From Rhyacophila brunnea (lineage: Eukaryota > Arthropoda > Insecta > Trichoptera > Rhyacophilidae): a DNA stretch of 64,000 bases. The translations under genes were made by a program, and so were the position numbers. How positions within the stretch are numbered: the first letter of the stretch is position 1; each line of letters starts with the position of its first letter. A model generated the notes under the pieces. It had not been told where the DNA came from, did not search any database, and worked only from the letters and a program-made list of their open reading frames with translations. Shown piece by piece: positions 13,936 through 27,340 of this stretch. The stretch spans positions 310,001 through 374,000 of the forward strand of contig JAGYXB010001856.1 in assembly GCA_022495005.1 (NCBI GenBank), written 5' to 3'.

Positions 13936-14927
13936 AAATATCACTCTGTATTTGCATCTGAGGCATTTACGTTTGTGATGTTCTTCTATCTCATTTCCCT
14001 CTCTATTTTACTAAACAGTTATATCTAATTGAACAAATTCTGGTATATTTTTAATATCCCTCTATATTGTAGGTGTCGGCTAGATACATAATATACGACT
14101 GTAGCAGATTTGGTGATATTCATAATTAAAATTTGTATAATACGATTAAGGTATGTATATACCTAGATTCTATTACCTAGTTTAATTTGAAAGTACATTA
14201 GCTTATAGCTAGCTATCGATCTTGTTATTAAAATATCATAAGCTGACATCTTTGATTGATTACTTTAAAAGCCAAGTCTAATGTTTGCCGTAATTAACGG
14301 AATATCAATGACAACCTCGATTTCTTTCGCGCTGCAATATAAAAAAAATGTAAACAGAATATTTCAGTTTGGTAATCTTTTAATGAATATAAAAGTATGT
14401 GTATACTGTATACCGATTTAAAAAAGTAATTAAACACTGTGAAGAATTTATTCTTTATTTTTATATGTACGTACTACCCTTTATTAAAAGATTTTTTTAT
14501 TATCAACCAAATTAACTTTTTCTACAAAATAATAAACGAACAATAGAAGAATGACAATCTCGATAGGTACTAATAATAATAGAATTTTTTATAATACCAT
14601 GTATTATATTTCGTAACGATTTTAGTATGTCAGAAATGTTATATTATTTGTAGCATTGTTTGTGAAAAAAAAGAAACATGTGCTTGTTTTGGACTATTTT
14701 TGCAATTTTATGTTTTTTCATCTAAATAATGATTATTCATTGAATAAAAAAACTATATTTAGGCTTGTAATTACCAATGAAAGGAATTTTTATTTAAAGA
14801 AAATACATCTCGGCGTACAAAATTTGTATATATAAAATATACGATTTAATAGTATATGCTATAAATGAATCATAATACCAAAATTCTAGTAATGTAATCA
14901 ATGTCTGTTTCACTTAATTATCACATA
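13936..14927. other. AT-rich stretch, no gene seen
   Basis: No open frame, RNA signature or terminal repeat was identified. Confidence 0.4.
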
Positions 14928-15178
14928 TGTGTCGCTAGATTTCAAAATCAGCCAAGTCCACGTTTAGGTATTTTTGATTTTTCTATGAATTGCTGAAGAA
15001 CTACTACTTTCTAACATTTCTGCATTATCGGAATGTGGAACTTATTTAATTTTAAATATTCTGTACTCGAAATAATATAAACTTTCACCCTTGTGACTGT
15101 GTACTTGAGAAAACAAAAAGCTGTTTTTCTCCTATTCATCTATTATGGACTTGGCTGATTTTGAAATCTAGCGACACA
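14928..15178. mobile_element. 251-bp MITE with 33-bp perfect inverted repeats and TA target duplication
   Basis: Both ends carry the same sequence in inverted orientation: TGTGTCGCTAGATTTCAAAA continuing to AGTCCA, about 33 bases with no mismatch seen. The dinucleotide TA flanks each side (14926-14927, 15179-15180). The interior is AT-rich with no coding capacity. TA duplication and long inverted repeats suit a Tc1/mariner-type non-autonomous element. Perfect arms imply recent insertion or homogenisation. Confidence 0.8.
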
Positions 15179-15489
15179 TATATTCAAAAATCATAACAGC
15201 AGTAAGCTACATTTTGACATAAGAAAGTACTTTATTAAGAATCACTGTCAATCAATAGCAATCAAAAATCACTGTCAATATTTTAGGGTTGTACGTGTTA
15301 ATTAAACCTTTAAAATATTTTTTTAATTCTGTCACATGCACTTTTATATTTCGGTTAAATGCTACAGTATTTACATAATAGTTATAATAATGTATTGTAA
15401 TACATCAAAAAGGTTAGAAAGAAATGTCTTTACGACGATCGTACACACAATGGATGTAATTAATAAAATAACATTTTTTTATAGTTCAT

Positions 15490-15800
15490 CGTATTTCCGT
15501 CGGCGAGTACCTAACTGGTCGTGGTTCAGGTTCGATAGGTCTGGATTAAGAAATTATCACTTTTCTTTCGGGAATCCCCGACGATTCGGGCACATTTCAC
15601 TGTACGACTGTAAATCAGCGGCCAAATCCTCGGGATTAGAATAAGAGACTGAGCCACCCGACCTGAGGATTTGGGGGACACTATCTTACGCGCGAGTCTG
15701 GATTTAGCGCCGACACTTCTTCTCCTTGCGTGTGAGGACGATTCTAGCTCGCATTTTCAACCAACACAATGGATGCCTCAATTTCACATTGCCACACAAA
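15490..15800. promoter_or_regulatory. GC-richer island with an internal hairpin
   Basis: The island includes CCAAATCCTCGGG (about 15622) and an inverted partner CCTGAGGATTTGG (about 15662) that could pair as a hairpin. The motif TTTAGCGCCGACACTT and several CpGs follow. A 102-codon plus-strand frame ends here but shows no known domain. It could be a regulatory element, a fragment of an unrecognised repeat, or non-coding RNA. Confidence 0.3.
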
Positions 15801-18800
15801 TTAACACTGAGTTATGACGGCGCAAAAGTAAAATTACATTTATTATAAAAGCTCAGCCACATTCATATTATGTAAAATACTATCCATCAACAACCCAACA
15901 TATTTACGTGTTATATATATTAAACGAAATAATAAAATCATACTCTTTAAATTCAGATATAAGCATCCAATGTTCTCTGTATGGCCACAGGCAAAAAAAA
16001 ATCTCATTCAGTTTTTTCTTCTTGTCCTACTCTACGAGTATAATAAGAATTCCTTCTTGAATTTTCCGCCTCTATACAGTGCATTATTTCACTACCCATG
16101 ATTTCATGAATAACAACCACCTGAAAATGTTTAGGATTTCATTATACTGAACAACGAATGCCGCTATGGTAAACGTTCTCCTATAGAGTCATAATGAAAC
16201 TATATGAAAAAGAAGCTGGAAAAATGTAACTAAACCTAACGATTAAATAAACTGAACGTCATTTTACATTGCGATGTAACAATCGTGAATGAAGATTTTT
16301 CTATACTATGAATACTTAGACTACTTAAATCAACAATCATAGATACACGAAATAGCAATACCGACCATTATATTCTTTATGGAACCTTTTTCAATTGAAA
16401 AACGTTCAGAATATTATATTATTTTAATACTAAATCACACTACAAAATATATTATGTTATTCCCATCAAATCACCTGTAGTTATCATTCAAACTCTTTGA
16501 AAATTACCTATTACATTTAGTAAGTACTCAACGGTCATTGCTAGTAATTATTATACGTTGACGTGTAACTTTATATGAAAGAAAATAATTTATATTACAA
16601 AAACAAGATAAAAATACTGGATAAATTGCAATATATATGTTAAGAATACAATACATATTTAAATGTGTAAAATAAATTAGAAATTCGTTATTCAGGGCGT
16701 AGATATCTATATTATAATTAAATTAGCTTTGAGTTAATTAATCATTGCAATAACAAAATAATATAAATTATAATTGATTTGAGTTTTGTACTATTCTATT
16801 AATCTATTAGAATTTAAATTCAAATTCCAAAGTCGATAGTTGATATAATAAAATAATATAAGTTGTGTCATCTCTACAAAGGGTTTGTTAGATTAAATAC
16901 ATACAAAATTAAGTATAATATAACGTAGTTACATATATTTGATTTAGATATTTACAGTGGAAACTTATGTCTGATCGAATAAAGACGTAATATATACCTA
17001 TGAATACAAAATATACGGGATAAAGAAAACTATGTAGTTCAAATATGGATGATACTACACGGGAACTAATTAATAATTTAAATAAGTGAATTTATATTTT
17101 CATTACTTATTCTTAGTGTACTGTGATGTTTATTATTGGTCTTGGATTTATATTAATTTGTTATGGAATTAAATAAAATTGAAACCATAACTAAGATATT
17201 TAAAGTGTTGATTAATATTGTACTGTAGGTAAAGATAACGGGGGTTTAAAGTTTTGCGAATTGATGTTTAATATTTGCTATTTGATGAATAGTTTCAAAA
17301 AATCTTTATCTACTGTATTATTTTGTATGTAGGAAACATCTTAAGTTATTACAAATAAATTTCCTTATAGTGGTACGCGAAAATATTTTCTAAGGGGCAA
17401 ATAAATTGTCAAACGGTTAAATAAGTATAATTAAAAAAAATAGTCATCAAAATTAATTTAAAATAAGTAGTAGGTACTTATTAATTATAATTAAATTTCA
17501 TATATAAGATATTTTTAATGTGAATATTTTAAGAATAATAATAATAATAATTACGAGTAAAATAATTAAAATTTCTTTTAGTCGTGTAACACAATAACCT
17601 ATAATATATTTTTTATCATAATGCGGTTTTGAAAAATAAATCTCAAAGCATGATAGTAAAGTTCATAACAATACTGATTTTGCAATGCCAATTTACTTCC
17701 AGCTAATTTCCCTATTATCTGATTTTATTTTAGTTTTATTTAGATGTCTTCGATTTACATGTATTTTTATTCTAATTGAAAGGTAATATTGAAACCAAAC
17801 GAAATTAGATATATTTTGTATAACTAATGGTAATGTGGGGTATAAGAGTGAGTAAACATAACCTTTTTGTCAAACCGTTTGTAGATATCACGCAAACAAC
17901 AAATACATATTTTAGCACCGCTTAGCTTATTGATAACGATAATAAATATTTTTTCGTCGTATTTTGGTGAGTAAACATTTAGATTGGAAATAACGGAGGG
18001 AAAGAGGGTTGATTTGGCGCGGAGGGTCGTTGGGTCAACCCTGCTTGGCTCCCCTGGGTTTATCGAGCTCTTGTATCTACGGTAGGTAAGTATCTGCACA
18101 CAGTGGTGTGCCCCTAATTTAAAACACACTTAAAAAACTGTTGCCATTATGTAAGCAAGGGTTATTATGTAAATTATCATAAATATATGGGCGCAAAATA
18201 TATTTAATTTTAAAATTATAAGGATTCGTTTTGTGAGGGATTAATATTCGCCATTTACTTAACCTCAAAAATAAAATGTGTATTTGAAAGACACTATATT
18301 CGAACACTCGACTATATCTATAGTACAACTTAAAAAAATGAATATTAGGAAGAGGGTCTAAACTTACACGTTACTGATAAATGCAATAAGTAAGATGCTT
18401 ATTTTATAAATATTATACAGAATAACTATACAAATATTGTACCGCGTAATAGTACTGATGATAGGTATACTTATAAAATACTTTATTATAAAGGTATGTA
18501 TGATTCTTCTGATTGAAAATACAACAAATGTAGCTGTCATTATAGATATACCACCATAAATTGTCCGGTATTCGAATTTAGAAATACACTCATCACAGTA
18601 TAAACAATATTGAATGATATTATGTCAAATATTAGCGTAGTTATGTGGCGCTCTCACTCATAATACGTATACTGGTAGATCTGTTATAATATATTATCAT
18701 CTATAGTAATGTAACGGTTTTAGATTAAACGCAGTCAATTATATGATACTGAGGAAATATGTGAGTGATAAAACAGTGTATAGAAAAACTATGCACGAAA

Positions 18801-19994
18801 TACACATTTTGGTATTTTTGAAATATATAATATATTTGTAATTTCTGTATAAGCATATAAATGTTAGAGAGCTACCACGGTTAACAAGATAATTAAGATT
18901 GTTAATATATTATCTTTTTGAACGATTATGTCTAAACTGGGTTTTTAAGTGCTAAGATTTAAATGGTAAAACAGTAAAAGTTAAAATAATATTGTCATCT
19001 AATATCTATATGTGAATAAAAATAAGCGGATCTTTAAATAAAAAAAATAGTTAATATAAGTAATTAAAAGCAAGTCTTAGATATTTTTTCAATCAAATAC
19101 CATGATTCATTTATTATTCACAATTAAGTCCGTTTTAATTTGTGTGATGTTGGATATTTTCCAGTAAAAATTGTAGTTTAATGATCGACGGGTGCATAAT
19201 GTAAGTAATTGAGACTGTGATTATATTGAAAATTTGAAAGTTATATACCACATTTCTGAATAACGTTCGTTATAAAAAATACACTATTTTACAGCCACAT
19301 TTGTCCAGGAAGCCACTGGATACACAGTGTAGTACTTCTACGGTAGAATGCAAGTTACCCCTACAAAACAGCACGTATGGGAAATGGTGAACTAAGTATT
19401 CGTGAATTATTACGAAGGGTACAAATAAAAAGCACTGACCGTGAAATTTTTCAAAGCTTTTTTTCAGTAGTTGAAAATCGATCTGCCAATTGACCAGTCG
19501 ATACAAATTTATGATGTGTGCGTAATAGATAGTCGATGATGTTTGTGTTTTGCACATATATCCTTAATAAGTGTACATAATATATGTACTTACTTATTAA
19601 ATAATTATTGATTTACAATGTTCATATCGATATATGTAATGGATGTTATTCTTTAAAATACATATTGAGTTTTTAATAATTATTGATCATGAACGTAACA
19701 TTAGATTGTATTGTATATTGATAATAATCTCTTCTTTATACTCACTATGATATATACTAAAAGTGTAAAATTATATTACTTAACATTAGATTGCGATAGA
19801 GGAAGTTATCATGTGAAGTACTACCTAAATACCTAATTACGGAGTTTTTTTTATTTACTCTTGAATCTGTGGAATTTGAATAATAACAATATAATGATTA
19901 TTCAGAATCTAAAATAAGACGACTCTTGTCACCATTTTCTGATTAAATTATGTATTAATTCTATTTATGATACATAACAAGGAAAAGCTTTAAA
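15801..19994. other. AT-rich stretch with one small GC island
   Basis: Mostly featureless. An AAT trinucleotide run lies at 17534-17551. A GC-richer patch at 17960-18110 (GGCGCGGAGGGTCG) ends in a strong plus-strand donor-like TAGGTAAGTAT. A partial minus-strand frame covers it (17824-18129) but matches no family. Confidence 0.35.
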
Positions 19995-20060
19995 TCTTAG
20001 ACCTAACGGGATTCTAACTCAGTTCTTTCACTCAAGCATGTCAGGTCACTCGGTATAAGA
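19995..20060 (-). repeat. Possible tRNA-like relic
   Basis: On the minus strand a CCGAGTGACCTGACATGC segment is followed by GAGTTAGAATCCCG, reminiscent of tRNA arms with a damaged box B. The fold is not convincing enough for a functional tRNA. Probably the head of an old SINE. Confidence 0.3.
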
Positions 20061-21289
20061 TTTTTCAATGATTTTAATATATGTATAATTCTAAAGCTTT
20101 TTCCATTCTGATATCTATCTGCTTTATTATTGCGTTCAATTAAAAAAATACGAATATACAAGTATTACTACTTTAATTTAAAATTATATAGCCATAAATT
20201 TAAATACAAAAGTATAATCCTTAAACCCACATTATAAGGCAGCTTTTTTATAATTGAATATTAGTCTCATGGGAAATGATAAAGGTGAATGTAATGCGAG
20301 TATAAATCACAGTTTTTGCGAGAACATTTAAAGGGAGCTCTTTCTGTCTGGAATATAAAAAAACAACACTAAATTTCATTTAGAGGCAAGAAAAAACTAG
20401 ATCTGCGCATAGAATGTTTTTAATTAAAATTTTTAGAATATTTAAACCGACGTAGTTTTACACTTTTTTGAATTTTTTTCGTAAAAATATTACTTTAAGT
20501 TGCGTTTATAGGTGTTTTAAGTAATATGATGATATGTATTATATGTAGGTAGATACATTAATTAACGAAGTATATTGTAGCGATATCCAACAGTATGTAT
20601 TTTTTTTTGATTAGGTAACTTATAAGTTCTAAAATATTTATATTTGCTTCAAGTTACTAAAAACAAATACAAAACAAACAAGTCACATTCAAATTCTATT
20701 CAACTATATACTATTCAATTTGAGTCATTTTACCTCAGTACATTGTATTAATTTACAAAATATTTGTTTTCATAAATTAAATTAATAACTTAAGTCAATG
20801 TTATATAAATACTAAGAGGTACATATTTATAGTTACACTAAGACCGTTTGGGCACGGGCAGTATTTGAATATTATTAATATAAATAGATGCACAATAAAA
20901 TATTAATTGTTATCCATTGTTATGAATACTAGGTATTATTACTATTGAATCACATTTAGATACGTTACAGTGTGTCTAATTCAATATACAAAAATACCTA
21001 ATGATAAACTTGAGCTGTTTTCAATTGGGAAGTGGGTTAAATAGTACTCGTGATATAGGTTTTATCAGTTGTTATTATATTGGAATGTCACAATATAAAT
21101 ATATATTACTATACGTTACTAAGATAATGTCACATTTTGTCAATGTTTATTTATATGTAAAGTTACGTATGATAATCTCGTTAAACCGTATAAGGAAAAG
21201 CTGTTAAAGTATTCAGAATGAAATCTGCACAACATAAAATATATTATGCAGTCATTCTGCTTAATACGCAATATTATTTTTTAAGCAAG
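20061..21289. other. AT-rich stretch, no gene seen
   Basis: Only short chance open frames (for example 21001-21207) with AT-driven amino-acid content. No repeat structure found. Confidence 0.4.
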
Positions 21290-21680
21290 CCCTTCAGCCT
21301 GAAACCCTCTTGAGCGAAGGTAGAGAGACAGGTAAGGGTATATTTCATTCATAAAATTAAGGGTAGCGTTTTCCACAACCGCTCATACGATATTCAAGCA
21401 GGGAGGGTTGCGGTGAGCACATGTTATTAGATTATTCGGTTACTTGGTCTCCATAATGAGTAAATCGTTTCGGTTGACATCGCGATTGCCGTACCAGTGT
21501 TCTCGTTATTCGAGACTTAACGAGATTGAATCCCATTTTCATTATTTGCCTTCGTGTTTATTCTACGGTACGGTAATTAAAATATTTTGTCTCGTCTTTT
21601 GTGAATAATTAATCTCGTGAATGAAATTGATTTTGGCAAAGGACGGTCACAGTCATAATAGAATTTACAATTAAGTACCT
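21290..21680. promoter_or_regulatory. Candidate regulatory island
   Basis: A less AT-rich block with no long frame. It contains GAGAGACAG|GTAAGGG, a strong plus-strand donor-like site, a GCGATTGCCGTACC segment and repeated CTCGTT/ACGAG motifs around 21500-21530. Sequence texture differs from the flanks. Could be a regulatory element or a non-coding exon end. Confidence 0.3.
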
Positions 21681-23214
21681 ACCTATTGACAAAGCTGGGA
21701 TATTAATTAAATTTAATCACTATTGTTCGCCAATATCTGAAATATAATACATTTAATCATCATGTTTACTTTAAAACTCACTGTAGCAAATAGAGTGTGG
21801 CCCATATAGTATAATAAGATATTTTGTAGCTAGTAGCTACTAATTTATGAATGCCATTTATAAAGTATATTATATTTTCTCACCGTTATAAATAAGCAAA
21901 TATTTAATTATTAAAATAATATACCTATTAAATATACTTGACAATAAATAACTAGGGGTCTTTCATCAAATATTCTTTAATTTGTTGATACGATTTTTTA
22001 ATTATAAATAATATAATAAAATTGATTTAAAGTCTAAATATAAAATAATATAAGTTAATAAGATATTTTATAAAAAGTGCATTGATTTCAATTGTATACG
22101 AAAGGCCTATTCCGTAATATTTAAAAAGGAAATCTTGCCCTATAGTGATAGATAACATAAAGCATTCACAACCAATATAAGAAAATATATAGATATATCC
22201 TGAAAATCATTAAATAACTACAGATTTTAAGCAATACCTACATATTCAATATACAATTGGTATAAAGATAAAAGAAATGTTTTTTAAGTTATTATTTTGA
22301 TAGTATACCTATATATTTAATAACTTGTATAGAAAATGGATTAGTCTAAGTCCACAGTAAAAGAAAAGAATACTTAGTACACTGTGGTATTTAATACTAG
22401 TATATTATTTAATAATTTAAACTACCTACACGATTTTAATAACACTTAAGTTTTGTTTTTAAAATACAACTATTCACTATAAGTTTTATGAAATGAAAAA
22501 AACAATAAATTGTAAAAGATGACTTTACTCACAACTGATTAATAAATAGTCTTAAATAAAAAGTAGTGTTTTAGATTATTATGTTTTATTAGTTAAAATT
22601 TTGTAATGCAATTATAATTATATGTTTATATTGAAGATATTTAATATAAATGCAAAAAAAAAACTATCTTTTGGAATCACATAATACGGTATCATCGATA
22701 TTTATTGTTGGTCGAAACCGAATATAATGCTAAGTTCTATACTTCCTTTCATTTATTATAAGGAAAAAGAAAAATATATACATTAAATGAAAGAAATAGA
22801 AAAGGGCAAAACTCACCACAGGGGTCTGACCATTGCAGACATGTCACGCTAGAAAAGACGTCACGCACTTTGGTCGCATGCTCGTCTTTATCATTCACTT
22901 ATAAACTGTCCTGACATATAACGGTTCACGTAATATAAAATACCACTACTAATTATATTTATAGAATTGACAGAAATACACTTATATTAAACTTAAAATG
23001 AAAGCATATAAGCAATCTTACACTGAATTAATCTGGTGAGCTTTAAGCTGTTTAAAAAAAGTTTGTAATTTTACAGGAATATCGATGCCTTTGTAAGATG
23101 GTTTAATAGTAAATTATATCACAATTTTTAAAATACGCACTAAAATGAACGTATATTTAGTTCGATCCGCACTGTTTTTATTGTTCGTAAAATTATTGAG
23201 ACAGTTAAAAACCT
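21681..23214. other. AT-rich stretch, no gene seen
   Basis: Stops are frequent on all frames. A short ATG-led frame at 23144 encodes a hydrophobic start but ends after about 23 codons and is not supported as a gene. Confidence 0.4.
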
Positions 23215-23530
23215 AAATACGCAAAGATTTATCGATCGGCAGTGTCCGTATCGGGTCGGCGCAAAAGTGGGTGAGTAAAACTTTTCGGAAAATCGACGCG
23301 AAAGGCCACGGAGCTGTCGCTGGGAAGGCTGCCGGAAAGTACCCCGCGTCGGGCGAGAGTGCGCGCCAGAGTGAAGGGCGGCGGAGGCCCGAACCCCCGC
23401 CCTGGCTCTAGACTTGGGCGGGACCAGGCCCGTGCGCACGCAGCCTTTGCCGCCCAGACCTGGTGGGGGTAGGCGGTAATTTCTCATGCTGGGAAAATTT
23501 TACGAAGCCTTTTTGCTAGCCGTCCAGCCG
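23215..23530. promoter_or_regulatory. CpG-rich island, candidate regulatory DNA or exon
   Basis: One of the most GC-rich tracts in the window (GCGTCGGGCGAGAGTGCGCGCC and CGCCCAGACCTGGTGGGGG). A 115-codon minus-strand frame crosses it, Arg/Pro/Gly-rich as expected for chance translation of GC-rich DNA. GTGGGTGAGTAAAA at about 23267 would serve as a plus-strand donor. In such an AT-rich genome, so many retained CpGs suggest purifying selection or a promoter. Confidence 0.35.
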
Positions 23531-23649
23531 CTCTTTTTTCCCACGATAATTTTTCTTTTTATAAACGCTTCATAATAATTTATAGAGTACCACGTACTTT
23601 TCTCGATTGAAGGCAATTTATTGTTTTAGGGTTGATATTAAGTAGTGTT

Positions 23650-23845
23650 ATTTAGCTCTTGGTAGAGTACTTGGTAAAGAGCTCATTTCTGAAGTCATGC
23701 GTGCGAGTTCAAATCCCTTATTTGACAAAAAGTATATAGGTTAAATAATTATCCTGCTGGCTTCACAGCAAAGTATCAATGGATTTGCGGATAGCTAACA
23801 ACTATGCCTCGTAAATAGTGTGTTACTATAAATTAAATTCCATGA
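23650..23845 (+). repeat. tRNA-derived SINE copy
   Basis: The head has box A-like TTAGCTCTTGGTAGAGTAC and box B-like GCGAGTTCAAATCCC. The body includes TATCAATGGATTTGCGG and AGCTAACAAC, which resemble the bodies of the copies at 53115 and 61331. The 3' end is approximate. Confidence 0.65.
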
Positions 23846-24279
23846 GAGAAAGGCAAATGGTACTTTACTTTTAAATGGTGCTGGGAATTTTTAAAATAGT
23901 CTTAAGTAAATAAAAAATAATAGAATACATACACTGAAAGCGTTTAACACAAGACGTGTAAGTTATGTATTCAATATTTTTTTTTGTAATTATTAAAAAC
24001 AAATACCTACCTATTATGTCTGAATTTACAATTACAATTACAATTTTTGTATATAAATATTCGTAACAAATAAAATGTCTATTAATGAACTATTTTTCAA
24101 AAGATAATTAATTCTGTGAGCCATTTTTACCGGATATATAATTTATTAAGGATTTTAGCCGACTCATGAAGAGGTTTTTTTTAACATTTTTTAATTACAA
24201 TAAATGGCTGCTATTAATTCACGTAACCCATAAAAGCCATGCACAGAACCGAAAAATAATATTTAAAATTTCCAAACGC

Positions 24280-24350
24280 GGAATTCGAACCCGTAACCCA
24301 CGGTTTCAAAATGGGATACTCTTCTTCTCGTCCATAGCGGACGTAAGGTT
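24280..24350 (-). repeat. tRNA-like SINE head, minus strand
   Basis: Read on the minus strand: CCGCTATGGACGAGAAGAAG, then ACCGTGGGTTACGGGTTCG and AATTCCGCG, giving a clear box B. The 5' part is diverged from any normal tRNA and the acceptor ends do not pair well, so this is a SINE or tRNA pseudogene rather than a working tRNA. Confidence 0.5.
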
Positions 24351-24779
24351 GGCGTAGTGTATTATAATCATATTAAGTAGCTAACTAGCTCAATATTATT
24401 GTATTATATATTTTACTTTTTAACGGAATATAATAAGCATCAAATCAATGATGGAAAAACACAATATAAAAATAAATAATATTATTTTTAATAATAATTA
24501 TAATATAATTCAGAGCAGAGTGAAAACAATCAGAATTATAGGCTGGAAAGACCTTGCTAGCAATATTTTCAAAGTTTAATTTCTATAAATCATTAAATAG
24601 TAGTATTAAGAGTGGTGATAATGTATTAAGGATATTTAATGCTTTTTATTTTAACTTTAATGAATAGTCTAAAATAGCATGAAGCAGGTAGCATTTAGTT
24701 GTACACAAAGAGAAATAAGTGTACCTCTTCATAAAACATTTTTTTCAATTAAACCACGCAAAGCTGAGCATTTTGAAGG

Positions 24780-25040
24780 GCAGTAAAAATAAAATCGAAA
24801 CGCTCGAAATATTTCAGAGCACCGCGTGCATCGGAGAGACGTCGCGGGCGTCGTGCCGTAGCAGGCGTCGTGTCGTAGCGGCCGTAGAGGGTCGGAGAAG
24901 GCACGCTCTGCGTAGAGGCGCCGTACTGTGCTGCCGTCAGCGGGAAAAACAGGCAACACACCTCATCGACAGCCCTGTGATTTGTGTTTACCGGTGTGAG
25001 GGAAAAGTACGCGTGAAATGACTTCCCGAATCGAGGGAAT
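24780..25040. promoter_or_regulatory. CpG-rich island of unknown role
   Basis: Strongly CpG-rich (GCGTCGTGTCGTAGCGGCCG), with a repeated GTCG/CGTAG texture. Three overlapping frames of 76-107 codons on both strands cross it, which itself argues that none is selected as protein. No splice pair brackets it convincingly. Candidate promoter or enhancer. Confidence 0.3.
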
Positions 25041-26382
25041 TTGGCAACATGATATATGTTTCTACACAACATTACAAGCTTGCTGTTACGTCATAAATAA
25101 TAGATGAAGAAAATCAAACAATTTATATTATTTATATTTTGATACACCCATATTCATAAATTTTGTTACTATTTGAAAAAAAAAATAAGGAAGATGAAAG
25201 GAAGAAACACACAGTATAAAACATATAATAGCAATTTAGCGACATTATAGCTACATGATCTAATATATTAAATCGTGTATAGTTTTCTATTCGGTTTTCT
25301 ATTTTTGGTTTATGCCAGAAATAGGCATTAAAACGGCGTCGAAGATAAGAAGAAATGTGGCCAAAAATAACACAAATATAATATATTAGTATGACATAAA
25401 AAAAGCAAAATAACCAGAATATTAATAAAAATTAGAATTGAATATAATATACCAGTTAAAAAAATGATTTTGACCAATTTTGTTATCGTATATTAACATT
25501 GCCAGTCGATACAATAAAAGTGTTTAATTAAATTCGTAATACATGTGCATAACGAAATAAAGACGGTTGAAAACACACATTAATATTTTCTTCAATACAC
25601 ACAAGATAAGATAAAGACAATACACACATAATTTTGAAAAACTTTGAAACCTTGAAAAAGTTGAATCGAGTGGGAAGTAAACTTACCTCTTTACTTTTTG
25701 AGTGAGTGCATAACTGCCGCAAGCGGGTTTACGCGTCCTAAGTGTACGTTACTTATACCAATTAACTAATTGCGGCACAGAAAGGATTACGGTATCGATC
25801 CATCTATGATTCATGCGAAACATTTGTAGTAACTACATTTTATATCAGGTGCTTGAAATTTCGCCAATCGAGTGCGATCAGCTAGTAGGCTAGCTAAGTT
25901 AAGCGATATTACTAAGATAGTCGACGGTCGAAGTTTATTATCGACGTTCTTGTAGTTGCAAGTTATGATTTTTTTTATTCAATACTGAATACACACAATA
26001 TATAAATAAGAATGTGAGATTCATATAACTGCATAAAGATCATTAAGTATTTTTGCTATTAAAGGTTACTTTACTCTTACTACACTAGAATATTCGAAAA
26101 ATGTGATTTAATATGATTATTATAAAAAAAAATGTATGGAATATATTTGCTTTACTATCAAAATAATGCGATATCCGAATAATAACATATCAATTTGCGA
26201 TTGTCTCACACCCTTATGTGCTGCAATTCTGGCAGTTAAACTGCCAGAACAAATAAATCGAACGAGAATCGACAGAGAAAAAAGAATAAAAGCGCTAAAA
26301 AACGAAAAAACTCAGTGAATCGCAAAAACACTTTCAATTTACGTTATATTTTTTGGCGTATTCGTTCAGCAGAAAGCTATCA
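25041..26382. other. AT-rich stretch, no gene seen
   Basis: Contains a moderately mixed patch at 25720-25950 with TAGCTAAG and GTCGAC motifs. No gene, RNA or repeat is supported. Confidence 0.35.
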
Positions 26383-26487
26383 ATGTCACTTACACAAATT
26401 GAAGGGGCATCGGTCGAGGCTCTGCGGGGCAGCATGGAGGCTTCGACGGATGACGGAAGGAGGAGGGATGAGGCTCGTTGGACGCAG
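26383..26487 (+). CDS. Candidate first coding exon, product unknown
   Basis: An ATG (ATCAATGTC) opens a 35-codon frame that ends exactly at a strong donor, ACGCAG|GTAATG, in phase 0. The peptide begins MSLTQIEGASVEAL and ends with the charged RRRDEARWTQ. It lies in a sharply GC-richer patch, and a weak acceptor-like TTCGTTCAG at 26369 would also allow an internal exon. I do not recognise the protein and see no downstream exon, so this rests on composition, frame and donor only. It is opposite in strand to the exon at 1920-3250. Confidence 0.3.
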
Positions 26488-26522
26488 GTAATGCCTTTTA
26501 AAGCTTCACGCATGACATGCCG

Positions 26523-27340
26523 ATGTTAGCGTGATATTATGTTTGGTTTTTTTGCAGTTTTTATTGATATCAGAATGACGCGTTAAAGTGATGAAATCTG
26601 AAGTTAAGAGAAAGACAGGGGCGACGGGTGTATTAAATTCGAACCGATAATGTTTTGTCAACATTTGGATGGTAATTAAAAAAAATGTATACCATAAACT
26701 TAATGTAACAGAGAAAAGATTGACTTAATAGGCTTTGTGTTACAAATAATTTATTGTTATTAGCTAATTGCTGTTTAGCATGTCAATTTTCCAGACGTAG
26801 CATTAGAACCTACGACCCACAGCTTTGGAGACGTAAGTTCTGCCAAAACTCTATTACAGGTACTGAGTAATTATCTGAACGAAAGGGCGGTAGGAAATTA
26901 TTTGAATACCTAGTATTTTTAATGGCTTAATAAATAATTAAAGCATGTTTGAAAATAATGCAAAATAAAAATAATGGTATATATTATTTTATTTGTGTTG
27001 GAGTACAATGTTGTGAAAAAGCTAACTATTTTTCATATATAAAAAAGAGATAAATAAATATTCTGATATCTTCAATAATGAATTCGATTTTAAGGCTTTA
27101 TATAACTGGCACTACACAGGTAGAAATCTTTCAAAAATTTGAATTTAAAATTTTATTTTTATAATTTTAATTAATATATACGATAATAGAGTTGATGAAA
27201 AACTTTCAGTGCATAAATTAATTATAATATATAGGTTTTAAAATATAAGTATACGTGACGAATCGTATTAATTGTACAAGTCTTTTGTAAGGTATTTAAC
27301 AAAATAAAATAATATTTCGATAATCTGTCACAGTACTTCA
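26523..27340. other. AT-rich stretch with a tRNA-like relic
   Basis: At about 26790-26870 the minus strand reads GTGGGTCGTAGGTTCTAATG, similar in layout to the SINE head at 24280-24350 but more decayed. Otherwise featureless. Confidence 0.3.

Noticed and set aside
23144..23215. Short ATG-led frame with a signal-peptide-like start
   Set aside because: Stops after about 23 codons with no donor at its end.
23140..23487. 115-codon minus-strand frame, Arg/Pro-rich
   Set aside because: Explained by the CpG-rich island; no motif, no splice context.
24719..25072. Three overlapping frames of 76-107 codons on both strands
   Set aside because: Simultaneous openness on both strands in a CpG-rich stretch indicates composition, not coding.
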